Source: Pseudomonas sp. CROZ-RG-20F-R04-15 (GTDB taxonomy: Bacteria; Pseudomonadota; Gammaproteobacteria; Pseudomonadales; Pseudomonadaceae). From it: a DNA stretch of 64,000 nt. Positions 44,703-56,600 of this stretch are shown one piece after another (within the stretch, counting starts at the first letter, position 1; each line of letters starts with the position of its first letter). The position numbers and the translations under genes are program-made. The DNA is taken from NCBI RefSeq assembly GCF_022662375.1, contig NZ_JAKNQL010000006.1, forward strand, positions 272,097 to 336,096, given 5' to 3'. The notes beneath the pieces are model-generated. The model made no database searches, was not told the origin of the DNA, and was given only the letters and a program-made list of their open reading frames with translations.

Positions 44703-45742
44703 TTGGCGTCATTACGCCAGGCGCTAGGGCTCAGCCCCGTCCAGCGCTTGAACGCCCGACGAAAACTGCGCACATCGCTGTAGCCCACCTCTTCGGTAAT
44801 CCGCTCGATCGGCATATCCGGATTGGCCAGCAAACTCAGGGTCCGCGCCTGCCGCACCTGCTCCAGCAAAGCCTCGAACGTCAGCGCATGTTCAGTCAGA
44901 CGCCGGCGCAACGTGCGACTGCTCATGTTCAAATCGCCGGCAATCTTTTCAATGTGACTGCCACTACTCAAATCCCGGGCAATCGCCCGCTCCACGGCCT
45001 GAATCAGATCAAGTTTCTGATGCACCTGCGCCGCTTCCAGCTCCAGCAATGCAACCGCCTGACGCAGCGCCAAGGCATGGTGATTGGGCAGGTTCACGTC
45101 CAGCCACTGCACGTCGATCAACATGCGATTGTGCAGGCAACCGAAGTGCACGTCCGGGCCGAGCAATCGGTGATATTCACTGAGATAGTCCGGCGCGGCA
45201 TGCATGAATTGCACGGCAATCGGCTTGAAATCGGCACCCGCCAACGCTCGGCCATACACCAGCAAACTGGCGAAAAACTCCTCGACCGCGAACACCTGCA
45301 CATCAGCGAATGGCAAGCGGCACTCGGCATCGAGATGCACGCACCCGCCGACCACATCGACACTGGACACCACAATCCCGCCCGAGGTGTGTTGATGACG
45401 AATGCCCAGCGCAAAGGCATCCCGCAAGGTCTTGCACAGCGACAGCACATGCCCGAGCAGGCCCAAAGTGCCGAGTACGTTCTGCGCGCCGACCCACAAT
45501 CCCAAACCCTGATTGGGCAGCACTTTGAGCGCGCGCTGAATCATCGCTACGGCCTGACGATAGGAAATCCGCTGCGCCGGATCCTGCAGATCCTCAAGGG
45601 TGAAACCCAGCCCACGGCACAGACTTTGCGGCTCGATGCCCTTGTTCTGCGCAACTTCAGCGAGGGTTTGCAAAAGAAACGGCGAGACCAGCGCCAATTC
45701 GAAGGTCGGGTCTTGGACTTTTACGTTCATGGGGGCTGACAT
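44633..45742 (-). CDS. AraC-type regulator, SphR-like
   Basis: 369 residues. Residues ~20-210 are an arabinose-binding-like ligand domain of the OruR/SphR type and ~250-345 an AraC DNA-binding domain (IEKIAGDLNMSSRTLRRRL and ITEEVGYSDVRSFRRAFKRWTG). It is divergent from an outer-membrane protein resembling SphA, the same layout as PA5324 (sphR)/PA5325 (sphA), whose SphR responds to sphingosine. The last ~23 residues (PHPSPLPEGEGADRSVLRV...) are encoded by a CCCTCACCC repeat, so the original stop has been replaced. Confidence 0.75.
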   Translation of the reverse strand: MSAPMNVKVQDPTFELALVSPFLLQTLAEVAQNKGIEPQSLCRGLGFTLEDLQDPAQRISYRQAVAMIQRALKVLPNQGLGLWVGAQNVLGTLGLLGHVLSLCKTLRDAFALGIRHQHTSGGIVVSSVDVVGGCVHLDAECRLPFADVQVFAVEEFFASLLVYGRALAGADFKPIAVQFMHAAPDYLSEYHRLLGPDVHFGCLHNRMLIDVQWLDVNLPNHHALALRQAVALLELEAAQVHQKLDLIQAVERAIARDLSSGSHIEKIAGDLNMSSRTLRRRLTEHALTFEALLEQVRQARTLSLLANPDMPIERITEEVGYSDVRSFRRAFKRWTGLSPSAWRNDANPHPSPLPEGEGADRSVLRVTST

Positions 45743-45770
45743 TCCGGATCACGCTTGATTGTTATTTTTG

Positions 45771-45908
45771 TAACCGGTTATGTCGAAGGAAGTTAGCACA
45801 GGGTGCGCGAACTGTCCGCAGATGCCCCCCTCGGTGTCCGCCAATACCCTGCCCCAACGTACGCCAAACGCTTATTTCTAGCGTACCGGCGCCCCGAGCG
45901 ACCGGTAC
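45771..45908. promoter_or_regulatory. inverted repeats in the sphR/sphA-like spacer
   Basis: A perfect palindrome TAACCGGTTA (45771-45780) lies near the regulator start. A GTACCGG-N12-CCGGTAC inverted repeat (45883-45908) lies 34 bases before the outer-membrane protein start. Either could be the AraC-type regulator's site; AraC proteins more often use direct repeats, so this is tentative. Confidence 0.35.
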
Positions 45909-45941
45909 CAGGTCCCAATCACAATAATAATGAGGACAGTC

Positions 45942-46889
45942 ATGAGCCAGAACCGTGCAACATCCTTCTTGCCGCTCGCCCTTTTCATCGCAGGTTGCCC
46001 CCTGACGTTGCCCGCCCTGGCCACCGAAGCCGGGGTCGACAACATCGGCACCGGCACCGACGGTTTCTTCATGCTGCCGCTGGAAGTCGACAGCCTTCCG
46101 GAGAACATGGTCGCGTTCAACCTCTACTACAACCATTACAAGGCGACCAGGTTCAACATCAGCTCACTGGGCGGCAAGGTGCCGAATGTCGAAATCGAAT
46201 CCACCGCGGTGATTCCGCGTCTCGATTACTTGAGCCCGGTGCGGATATTCGGCGGGCGTCTGGCCGGTTACATCGCCCAGCCGTGGTTGAAGCAGGAAGT
46301 CTCGGTGTTCGGCTTGAGCGACACCCGCGAAGGCATGGGCGATACCACCTTCGCGCCGATCATCCTGTGGGACATGGGCAAAAACCTGACCCTCGGTGCC
46401 GCCGTGGAAGTCACCGTACCCACCGGCGAATACAGCGTCGATCGGCTGGCCAACACCAGCAACAATTTCTACACCTACAAACCGCTGTTCTCATTCACCT
46501 GGTTGCCGACCGACAACACCGAAGTCTCGATGAAGACCACTTACAGTTTCAACGAAAAGAACAAGGACACCGACTACAAATCAGGACAGATTTTCCACTT
46601 CGATTATTCGGCCAGCTACAAGGTCACCGACGACCTGATGCTCGGCGTCAACGGCTACTTCCTCCAGCAGACCACCGACGACAAACAGTTCGGCCACACC
46701 GTGCAGTTTGCCGGGCAGGACGTTGATGATGGCGTACGCGGCAAGGTCTTCGCAATCGGGCCGGCGCTGCACTTCACCTTTCTCAAGTACGCCAGTGCGG
46801 AGATTCGCTGGGCCAAGGAGTTTGATGTGGAGAACCGGCCGGAGGGGGAAATGCTGTGGGCGAAGGTGAGTATTCCGTATGCGTTCTGA
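45942..46889 (+). CDS. SphA-like outer-membrane transporter (phenol MetA pathway family)
   Basis: 315 residues from ATG at 45942 (MSQNRATSF), with GAGGA five bases upstream. Signal peptide ends after LPALA. The mature chain is beta-rich (MLGVNGYFLQQTTDD, SAEIRWAKEFDVEN) and ends in Phe, fitting the phenol_MetA_deg / SphA outer-membrane family. In P. aeruginosa, SphA is induced by sphingosine through SphR. Here the adjacent divergent regulator matches that pairing, but other lipid or aromatic inducers are possible. Confidence 0.75.
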   Translation: MSQNRATSFLPLALFIAGCPLTLPALATEAGVDNIGTGTDGFFMLPLEVDSLPENMVAFNLYYNHYKATRFNISSLGGKVPNVEIESTAVIPRLDYLSPVRIFGGRLAGYIAQPWLKQEVSVFGLSDTREGMGDTTFAPIILWDMGKNLTLGAAVEVTVPTGEYSVDRLANTSNNFYTYKPLFSFTWLPTDNTEVSMKTTYSFNEKNKDTDYKSGQIFHFDYSASYKVTDDLMLGVNGYFLQQTTDDKQFGHTVQFAGQDVDDGVRGKVFAIGPALHFTFLKYASAEIRWAKEFDVENRPEGEMLWAKVSIPYAF

Positions 46890-46988
46890 GTGTATTTGTA
46901 GGAAAGAACACCCGGTTTTGTAGCCTGAAAACATGAAAAACGGAGGGGAGGAATACGCCTACAGCGGCGGTCGAAATTACCGGACAAC

Positions 46989-47113
46989 AGGGGGAAACGT
47001 CTGGCAGATTTAAAGGGTGCGCTTACAGATACTGGGCTCCGTTATCCCATGGATCCTCAAGGGTCCATGGGGTACATCGTCTGCCAGACGACGACAATGG
47101 GCCATGTCCCCCT
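46989..47113. repeat. nested inverted repeat upstream of the toxin-antitoxin genes
   Basis: Three nested pairs: AGGGGG/CCCCCT (46989-46994, 47108-47113), CGTCTGGCAG/CTGCCAGACG (46998-47007, 47081-47090) and CCCATGGA/TCCATGGG (47046-47053, 47064-47071). The last forms an eight-base-pair hairpin. It ends 31 bases before the antitoxin start. It might be the remnant of a small mobile element, an operator region or a structured leader. Confidence 0.7.
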
Positions 47114-47144
47114 TAAACTGCCGAGATTGATCACGGAGATCACT

Positions 47145-47339
47145 ATGAGCATATTACTTTCCCCGTTTTACTCTGACTTCGAATCCGAAGAAGAGGCCGA
47201 GAGCTACGATCGCTGGTTTCGTGCAGAGGTACAGGATGCACTCGATGATCCTAGTCCTGGTATTCCCCATGATGAGGCTATGGCGATGCTCGACCAGATG
47301 CTGGAAGAGATGCGCAGGAAGCGCCGCTCTGCTGCTTGA
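47145..47339 (+). CDS. antitoxin of a RelB/ParD-like module
   Basis: 64 residues starting MSILLSPFYSDFESEEEAESYD; GGAG seven bases upstream fixes the start over an earlier in-frame ATG at 47049. It is acidic at the N-terminus and basic at the end (MRRKRRSAA), with PGIPHDEAMAMLDQML typical of small antitoxins paired with ParE/RelE. It overlaps the toxin gene by about 11 bases. It should neutralise the toxin and repress the promoter. Confidence 0.75.
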   Translation: MSILLSPFYSDFESEEEAESYDRWFRAEVQDALDDPSPGIPHDEAMAMLDQMLEEMRRKRRSAA

Positions 47340-47613
47340 ATGGAGCAGCAAGTCCTCGCGTCAACTGGCTGACATCTTCAAATACATCGAGCAACACAAC
47401 ACCAACGCTTCAATTTCGCTAAGACACAAGGTTGGTGCGGCGGCACAACGGCTTTCATCAATACCTTACGGTTACCGACCTGGCCGAGTGCCTGGTACTC
47501 GTGAGATGGTGATTCATCCGAACTATCTGCTGGTCTATCGAGTGAATGGGCGCATCAGAATACTGGGGGTGCTTCACGCCCGGCAAAAATACCCTTCAAC
47601 TTCATCAACATAA
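47329..47613 (+). CDS. ParE/RelE-type toxin, apparent CTG start
   Basis: About 94 residues. The conserved core is complete: LLEWSSKSSRQLADIFKYIEQ, YRPGRVPGTREMVIHPNYLLVYRV, and the C-terminal RILGVLHARQKYP. No ATG, GTG or TTG lies in frame near the expected start; CTG at 47329 aligns with the Met of MLLEW-type relatives and has AGGA nine bases before it. Otherwise translation may be coupled from the antitoxin by another route. ParE toxins poison gyrase; RelE toxins cleave mRNA on the ribosome. The C-terminal pattern fits ParE better. Confidence 0.75.
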   Translation: MLLEWSSKSSRQLADIFKYIEQHNTNASISLRHKVGAAAQRLSSIPYGYRPGRVPGTREMVIHPNYLLVYRVNGRIRILGVLHARQKYPSTSST

Positions 47614-47638
47614 AAAAAGGGCGACCAACCGGCCGCCC
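47612..47638 (-). terminator. rho-independent terminator of the haemagglutinin gene
   Basis: GGGCG (47619-47623) pairs with CGCCC (47634-47638), extended by ACC/GGC bases inside, and is followed on the reverse strand by seven T residues. It lies 23 bases beyond the pdtA-like stop. Confidence 0.85.
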
Positions 47639-47660
47639 AAACGTACTGCACGAGAGTCTT

Positions 47661-50600
47661 TTACAACGTCAGTTGCCCACGCTCCTCCTCGGTCAACTGC
47701 TGCTTCGCCTGTTCATCCAGCGCCCCGGCGCCCAGCACCTGCACCGGGCTGTTCGGGTTGTAACCCGGGGCCGGCGCACGACTGGCGCCATCGCGCGACG
47801 GCGCGAGTTGTTCGTTGCCGAAGCTCAGCACCTGCACGGTAAACACCGACGCCTGATTCTGCCGCGACGCCGCTTGCTGCTGACGCGCGACATCTTCCGC
47901 CGCTTGGGTGGCCGACGATGCCGCCGAACTGGCCGAGGTGATCGCCCCGGTATTCACCGCCGACACCACCGGCACACCCGTTGCCTTGCCTTGCACCGAG
48001 ATGTTGGCGGCATTGACCACCGTCAGCGCGGCGATGTTGACGTTGCCCGACACGCGAATCCCCGCCTCGCCGGCATCGATGGTGCCCAGCGGCGCGATCA
48101 GGTCGATGTCGCCGGGTTTCACTTCGGCGATCGGGTTGAGCGTGGCGATACCGGCGCCGGTGCTCGGCACCGATGGCGACAGGGTGACGTTGCCCCAAGT
48201 GTCGTAAACCCGTTTCGGCGGGGTGTAGACCACGGTGGTTTTCGAGCCACGACCGGCGTTGATGTCGCCCTCGGCCGACCAGCCGAGGATTGAGCCGCCG
48301 AACGTGGTCATGATCCGGCTCTGGCCGAGCAAAATGCTGCCCTGCGAATAGAGCTGAATGTTGCCCGAACCTTGAGTGATGATCCCCGCCGTCGATGGCG
48401 GCGCCGCACCTTCGATGCCGAACACCTGACCGCCGCCCGGCGTGAGCATCTGGATGTCGCCGCCAAACAGCGTCTTGACCCCGGCGCCGCCGTACATCGT
48501 GATGTCGCCGTCGTAGCGGATCGGATTGCCCGCCACATCGGTGCTCGGGAACAACGCGGCAATGGCGTTGCGACCACGCAGATAACTGCCTTTGCGCGGG
48601 CCGTCGACATCGTTGTATTCCAGGCCACCGGCGCGCAGTTCGGCGAAATACACCTGCCGCGCGAAGATGGCCTGTTCGGTGCCCGGCAGTGCGGCGTAGA
48701 ACGCTTGCGCCTGTTCAGCGCTGCCACTGAAGCCGTAACCCAAGGTCAGCCAGCTCTGCAATTCGTCCTGGTAACTCTTGACCACTTTGCCCGGTTGCGC
48801 GCTGAGGGCTGCGTCCGCGCTCGCCACGTTCTGCGGGTTCAGGTAGCGCGCGATAAACCGCGAATAATCCGGCCCCTGCGCGCCCACGCCGGCCTGCAAG
48901 ACCACGCTGGCCCCCGGACGCTGATCACCGGCCAGCAACGAGCCAAGGCTGGTGATGCTGGCACGGTCCTCCATCAGAATATTGCGCCCGGCATTGATCT
49001 CCAGCGTGCCGGGACCGGCGACGTCGAAGCTGCTGTAAAGGATGTCGCGCCCGGCCGACACTCTCGACACATCCCTCGGGTCGTTATGCACGAACAGGTT
49101 GCCGGTGGAGTAAATCGTGTCCTTGGTGGTGCCGACGCCATCTTTCGGCGAAATCGTCGGTTGGCCCAGGTTGGTGCCAGAGGCGACGATGTCGCGACCG
49201 GCCATCATCCACACCGGCCCGGCTGCTTCGTACCAGGTTCGCTGCGAATCGCTTGCGCGCAGTGACTCGCCACTGCGGATGCCGACCAGATCGCCGGTCA
49301 ACGCGTAGATTCGCGCCGGCCCCATGACATCGCTGAGGCCGGAGTACGAGTTGCTACCGAAGGCGAACAATGGGAAGCGCAGATTCGGTTCTGCGGCGAC
49401 ACCATCGCTGCCGCTGTTGGAGATGAACGGGGTTTGCGCCGAGTTGCTGGCATAGCCGTTGAATGCCGGCGCAAACGGCGTGGCAATCGCCAGTGGACTG
49501 GCCCCGGACTGGTTGATCGCATAGCCGCCGGCATAAATCGAATCACCGGCCAACAGCTCCAGCTGACCTGAAGCCGAAGGCGCCAACAGCAGCGAGTAAG
49601 CGGTGGCGGGAGCGGTATTGCCGACGCTGTAAGCCGCCGATGAACCTGCGTAGATCGAGCCTTGACCGGCGACGGCGCGCAGAATCGACGGATAAACAAA
49701 ACGACTGTCAGTCGGTGAAGTGTTCTGCCCTTTGATGGGCCCGTTGGTGTCCGTCTCGGCCAACTGGGTACTCGGCGTGAGGTTGCCACCCGCCGAGAAC
49801 AGATCGATGGCCGTGTGCTCGGTCCACAGCGAGAAGCCACTCAAAATCCCGCCCTGGCTGACATTCCCCGCCTCGTCAAACAGCGGCGTGGCGTTCTGCA
49901 AACGCACGCGGCCCGGGTCCGCCGCGCCGCCCAGGACCAGATCGCCACGGGTGTTGATGCGCATGCCCGAATCGCCGGGGATCAGCACCAGCCCGCCGGA
50001 GGCATTGCCGGTGGTCGCGGTAAACGGGTCCAGCGCGCGGGTTTCCCGAGCATCATGCAACACGCTGTTGGCGCCATATTGCAGATTGATGCCGCCGACC
50101 GCACTGCCACTCACCTGTGCCGCGCCGCGCAGGTTGATCAGCGCGCCTTGCAGATCATGCTTGGGTGGCGTGATCCCATTGTTGCCGGCGCGCGCTTGCA
50201 GAGACGGATTGAGCGAACCACCGATGCGAATGTCCATGTCGCCGCCACCGGTCAATTGCAGGCTACCGTCGCTGCCGACACGACCGGTGCTACCCACCGC
50301 CACGATCAGGCCCTGGCTGCGTGGGTTGGTCCGCGCATCCCCCATCGGCCTGAGCATGCCGGCATCTTCTCCGGCGCGCAGGCTGATGTTGCCACCGCCC
50401 AAAGTGCCAAAACCGGTGAAGCCCACCAGGTACGGCGCCGCGTCCATGTCGGCGTCGGGCAGCGGCTGCGTCGCATAGCTGCCGAAATTGATCCACCAGG
50501 CGGTCGGCACGTCATCACTGCCGGTGCCCTGACGCCATAACCAGTTGCCCACTGCCACGCCAGGCACCTGTTCACGGTAACCGCCGGTATTGGCGGTTTT

Positions 50601-53600
50601 TCGCCCAAGAGTGTCACCGGAGACAGAGCCGCCGGCATTGATCGTCAGGTTGCCGCCGAGCTGCGGATACCAGGCTTGATAGAGACTGTCGGTGCCACCG
50701 TTGACCCATTTTTCCACGTCGCCACCGGCACTGCCCAATACCGAATCCTTGTCCGACAAGCGTCCGCGCATCTGCTTGAAGCGCGGATCGACATCGGCCG
50801 ACTGGGTGCCAGCGGTGTACACACCAAACGGCGAAGCCATACTCAGATTGCCGGCAGCGAGCAAATCAAGATCGCCGGTACCGGTACGCAGGACACTGAA
50901 CATCTGGCTGTGGATGCTGGCGCTTTTCGCCGGATTGCTCTCGACGCACACCTCGGGGTAACTGTCGCACAGCGTCAGGTATTCCTCGGGAATCGGCGCG
51001 TAATCCTGAAAGCCGAACTGGTTGCCGGGGGCCCAGGTCCAGCGCGCCATCGGGGCGCAGGCACCGGGATCGGTTTCGCAGAGAATCAGGTATTCCTCGG
51101 GCACCGGTTCGAAGGCGGGGAAACCGTACTGGTTGGTTTCCGACCACACCGCGCGTGGATTGCCTTCGGTGATCTTCGCACCGTAATGAGTGTCCGCCAG
51201 ACGCAAATTGCCCTCGGTGGTGAGCGGTTTCACCGCACGACTATCGGCGGCGGAAAGATCCGCCCCCGCCACCGCGCGGATCGACCACGACGAACTGCCC
51301 GACGGCAACATGCTCGCCAGTGCCCAGTTGGCGCCCTGCTGTGTGCCATTGAATCCACGCAACTCGACAAACGCGGCGCCGTCAGCGAGCACCACATTGG
51401 TCATCGACGGAATCAACGAACCGCGCAACAGCGCCAGTGAACTGCTCAACATCAAATTCTTGCTGCTGCCGGTGTCGGCATCGAAGGCGCCCGGCAACGG
51501 CACACCTTTGGGCCAGTTCATCGCCTTCAACGCGGTGTTGCGATTCAAGCGAATCCCGGCACCCAGTCGGCTGCTGGCCGGCACGGTCAGGTCACTGTCG
51601 AGCAGTGTTCCGGCGGCATACAAAAGATTGCCCGAGGCGTCATGCACCGCCCCCGCGAGCACGGTGCCGGCACTGAAGGTGTACGGTGCGGCCAGCTCCA
51701 CCTGAACCGGCAACAGCGTACCGCTGACCAACGTCGTGTCCTGAATCGGCAAATCGTAATTGAGGGTCACGCCCGACGGGAATTGCGTGCCCGGCGCCAG
51801 CGTCACCCCGCTCCCCGGTACAACCAGATCGCCGCCGAATGGCTGCACGCCTGGCAACAGTTTCCAGCCAGCGTCGTCGACGGTCTCCGGTGGCGGCGCG
51901 AAACCGTCGTTGATGCTGCCGTAAATATCAAGATTGCCGCCGGCACGGATCACCAGGCTGGCGGATTCACCGGAACCGTAGACGCCATCGACTTTGCCCG
52001 TGTGCCGATTGAGGCTGGCGTAGCGGTAGCGCGACAGATCGATATCACCCTCCACCACCAGGTCGCCGTCCGCTGTCTTGCTGGCGATCTCCACGCCGGG
52101 GCGCAGGTGGAAGGCATCGGCGTAGGTCGCGTTGTTCAGACCCGCCAGCTTGCGTTGCAACAGATCGGCGTTTGTCAGCGCGGCGTCGATGAACGTGGTG
52201 TTGTCGCCGTCGATGCGGGTCAACAGCGCCTGATCGATCACCTGATACGGCCGGCCACTGACCGCCGGATCGACACCATCACGCGCATCGGTGTAACGGC
52301 GCGTGCCATTGAGGCCGATGGAACGCGCGCCCTGAATATTGACCGTGCCGCTGGCATCGATGGCGATGTCGCCGGCGCCCAGACGCGGCGCGTTGAGTTC
52401 CAGGGTGCCGCGCAGCATCTGATCGTTCTGCCCGGCGAGGAAGCCCGGCACTGCATCGGTGCCATGGCGCAAGTCGATGCGCGTACCGGACGCCAGGGTC
52501 AACACCCCGGCCCCGGAATTCAACTCGACCATGGCCCGGTTTGGCGCGTCGATGATCTTGCCGTAACTGTCGATCCGCAGTACGCGGCCGTGGGCATCGA
52601 GCACACTGTTGCCGGCCAGGGTCAGGCCGTTCTGCGCCGCCAGACGAATGCTGCCGACCCGTTCGCCACTGGCATCGATCAAGCCATTGACCGTCAGGCT
52701 GCCATTGTCCACCGAGACATTGACCTCGCCGGCCTTGAGCCCGTCACCGATCAACAGATCACCTTGCTTGAGTTGCAGACTGCGACTGCCGAACACTTTG
52801 CCTGCGTTCAAGCGTTGGTTGAGTGCCGCGAACTGGGCGCTCGCCTCACCGCCCAGTTGCTGCGCGCGAATGTCCACGCCACCGGCCTTGTACGGCACCA
52901 GCGTGCCGCCGGCATCGTAATAACCGCTGCTGGCACCGAGAATCTCGCCCTGCAGATCGACGATGCCGGCATCCGCTGCCAAGGCAACGGCGCTGAGGTT
53001 GCCGGCCTGATTGTTTTTCGCCGACAGATCGATGCGCGAGCCAGCGAGCTGGCGTATATCGCCAGCGGTGCTCAACAGCGACACATCGCCGCCCCAGCTG
53101 TACTTGCTCACGTCGTTGAACGGCAAGGTGCGTCCGGCCATGTCCAGTTGCGCGCCGCCGGCCAGGGTCAAGTCGTGCTCGGCCTTGGCCGTGAGCTTGC
53201 CGCTGGCCAATGCGATGCGGCTGTCGAGCACTATGTCGCGGGCTTGCAGATTGAGTTCCGCGCCGAGGGCATCGGCCACGCCAGCAGCACCGGCACCGCT
53301 GAGCGTGAGCCTGTTGCCAGCCTTGAGCAGGTTGACCGACGCCGCTTCACCGGTGAGCAACGGTGTGCGCAGCGTGAGATTGCCGCCGCTGTAGGCATAG
53401 CCTTTGACCGGATCGAAGGCGCCCTGCTGTTGATACACCGCCAGGCTGCCCTGGTGATTGGCGGTGATGCGCTCGCTGGCGCTCAGATTGACGTTAGCAA
53501 AACCCAGCGCCAACCGGTTGTTCTGCTCGAGGCCGTTGGGTTGTGGCATCGGGCCGTAACCCAATTCGATGCGTTGTGCCTGAATATCCAGCGTGCCGCT

Positions 53601-56600
53601 ACCAGTACCGGCGCCGCCATTGATCACACTGCCCGGATCCTGAGTGGCGCCGTTCCAGATCAGTTGGGCGGTGCGGATCGTCGCCACATCATCGGCATCG
53701 CCCGCGCCGTAGATCGCCGGGGTGGCGAGCACCAGGTTCTGCAATTTGCTCTGACCGGTCTGCGCATCGAACGTATCGAGGGTCACGCTGCCGTACAGAT
53801 TGAAGGCATCGCGCGTGGTCAGGCTCAGGGTCTCCAGGGCCGGCGCGCCGAATTGCGTATCACCGCGCAGCAAACGATCCAGCACATTCTGGTTCAAGGT
53901 CAGACCGGCCGGCACACGGTTGCCTGCGGCGGCCAAGGCCTCGGCACTACCGGCGTTGACCGCGCCGACTGCCAGAGCCAGATGACGCGTGCCGAAACGC
54001 ACGGCTTCACCGAGTTCGAACTGGTTGTCCGTCGCGGCGGTGATGCTGCCATTGGAATACAACAGCGCCGGACTGCTGCAAACCGCCACGGCGCAGGTGC
54101 CGATGCGAATGCTGCCGGCGCCGGTGAAACCGCCGCCCGCCTCCGGCGCCAGGACATTGGTCCAGCCGTTCGACACCACCACCACGCTGGACGCGCCCGG
54201 TTGATAGATGTACCCGACCGTCGAGTCATACGCCACGTTGCCGCGCCCCAGAGCGTTGATCCCAGCGCCCGCTTCAACGGTGATGCCGCCATTGATCGAG
54301 TTGGTACGCAACAACACTTCCGGTGCCGCCAACTGCGCACCGTCACGCAGGACGATGCTGGCGGTGTCGCCGGTGAAGCCAATGATATTGCCCGCCGTGC
54401 TGTAGCTGACGGTCGGCATCGCACCGATGGTCAAACGCCCGGCGTTGAGGTTATTGAGCGTGTCGGCATACAGCGAAATGCCGCTGAAGCCCTCGGTGGG
54501 CGCCTGCCCGGTGCCGAGAATTTCAAAACTGCTGCGCGCGTTGCCGCTGCGCACCACGGCCGTTCCGACCAGCCCGCCCGCCGCAGCGTCGAACCGCGCC
54601 TGGCCCTTGAACAACAACGCGACATCCTGCTCGCCACCGTCAACCAGGCGCAGATCCAGCGTCTTGCCGTCCTGCGGTGCCAACGCTCGAGGCACCCCGC
54701 GCCGCACCGCATCGCTCTGGATGAATTGGCTGAGACTGGTTTCGTTGTATTGCGAGTAACGGCGCAGTACATCGGCCGAGGTCAGAATGACCTGTTTGGC
54801 CAGACTGTCCCGCTGGCCGGTGTTGGCAATCGACAACTGTCCGCTGCCGGTCCATGAACCGTTACGCAGTGGCAGCGCGCCCGTGGTTGTGCCCGCTGTC
54901 GCCTGACCATTGACCTCGACCCGGAAGGCGCCCGGCAGCAACGCGAACGTCGACGGCAACAACGTATAAGTACCCGCTGCCAGCCCCGGAACCCCGGCGC
55001 CGAGGGTGATCTGCTGGCCAATGCGCGGATCCACCGCGCCCGCCTCGGCCAGCACTGGCGCGTAGGCGCTTTGATTACCCGGCACGATGGCATACACGGG
55101 ATTGCTGGCCAGCCCCGGCAGGCTGAAGGTGCCGTCGGTGGCATTGCGCACTAGCGGGTTGAACCGCGCATCCGTGGAACCACCGCGCCCGGAAACAAAA
55201 CCGGCGCCGCGCAAATCGCCCCCGCCGGACAGATCGATGACCGCACCGCTCTGCACATCAATGAACTGGGTGCTCATCGACACACCCGATGTTTCACCGG
55301 TGATGCCATTCAACACCACCGATTTGCCGCCAAAGCGGTAGTCGATACCGTCCGTGGTGCCACCGTACGGCATGACCAGCCCGGCGCCGCTGACCGACGT
55401 CAGACTGCCCGGCAGCAACCGCACTTCGCGGGTGGTGGTCAGCAGGTCATCGCCGAGGACAATCTTGCCCAGCGGCGCACGCAACACGCCCCCCTGTTCA
55501 ATGTGCGCGGCCGAGAACGTCAACTGGCCAAACGCTGAGTACGGCGCGGCCACCGGCGCCGGGCCGTGACCGCCGATCCGCAGGGTATGCTCGGCCACCG
55601 CCTGCGCGCCCTGATACCCGACACGCACTTCAGCCTGCACATCAGTAGCGGGGTAAATCTGCGCCGCACTCAAGTTCAAATCGCCCGGCGTCCACAGGCG
55701 GCTTTTCTGATCGCCATCGGTTGGCGCCAGGAAGCGCAGATCACCACGGCTATCGAGGCTGACGTCAGCAAATGCGCGGCGACTGTATTCGGCGGCCGGC
55801 GCCTTGAGTTGCAGGATCGAACCTTGCGTGCCGAACGACAGGCTGTTGCCCACATCCAGCAGGTTCGCCGTCGCGCTGAAGCGAGCGTCCGACAGTTTAC
55901 CGGTCGGGTTGTTGGTCGGGCGTGGGCGCACGGTGCCGACCACACTGTAATAGCTGCCGACACCGGACAAGCGCAGGTACGGCGCCTGCAAATCGACCCG
56001 TGCGGTGCCTTTGGAAGACTCGGCAAGGGACAGCGCACCGGCATACAGGCTCAGACTTTGATTCATGTGCAGATTGACGTCACCGTCGAACGACAACAAG
56101 CCGTTGCTCAACAAGCTCAGGTTGTCGAAACCGCCGGACATCAGGCTGTCGGCATGCAGCCGCGCCTGACCATAACGCAGACCGGTATCGCTCTCGCCCG
56201 GACGCAAACCGGCTGCAAGTATCTGCTCCGTCGCGCGCTGATCAATGATCAACTCTCGAGGTGCGCGAACGTTGTTGTCCGCCGATTCGAGGTACAACGG
56301 CGTCTCCAGCGCCACCTCCAGACGACCGCCCGCCGCGCCGACACCGCCCGCTGCTGCACGCAGGTCACCCTCGATAAACAGACCGTTGTAAGAGCCGATG
56401 CCAATGCGCCCGCCGTCAGTCGCCACGCGCGTCGGTCCCTGGCCAGCGATATCCAGCAGTGCCTCGGCACCGGAGGCATCCAGCCGCGCACCTTGCCGCA
56501 CAATCACGTAAGCATCGGCGGCGGTGGCCGTGGCGAGTTTCGCGTCGATCTCACCGCCGAGAATGATGCTGCCGCCCTTGCCGACCTGCCCATAGGTGCG

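Noticed and set aside
47661..48660. Contact-dependent inhibition toxin at the C-terminus of the giant exoprotein
   Set aside because: No VENN-like boundary, the end is a DUF3739 domain plus a Gln/Ala-rich tail, and no immunity gene follows on the same strand.
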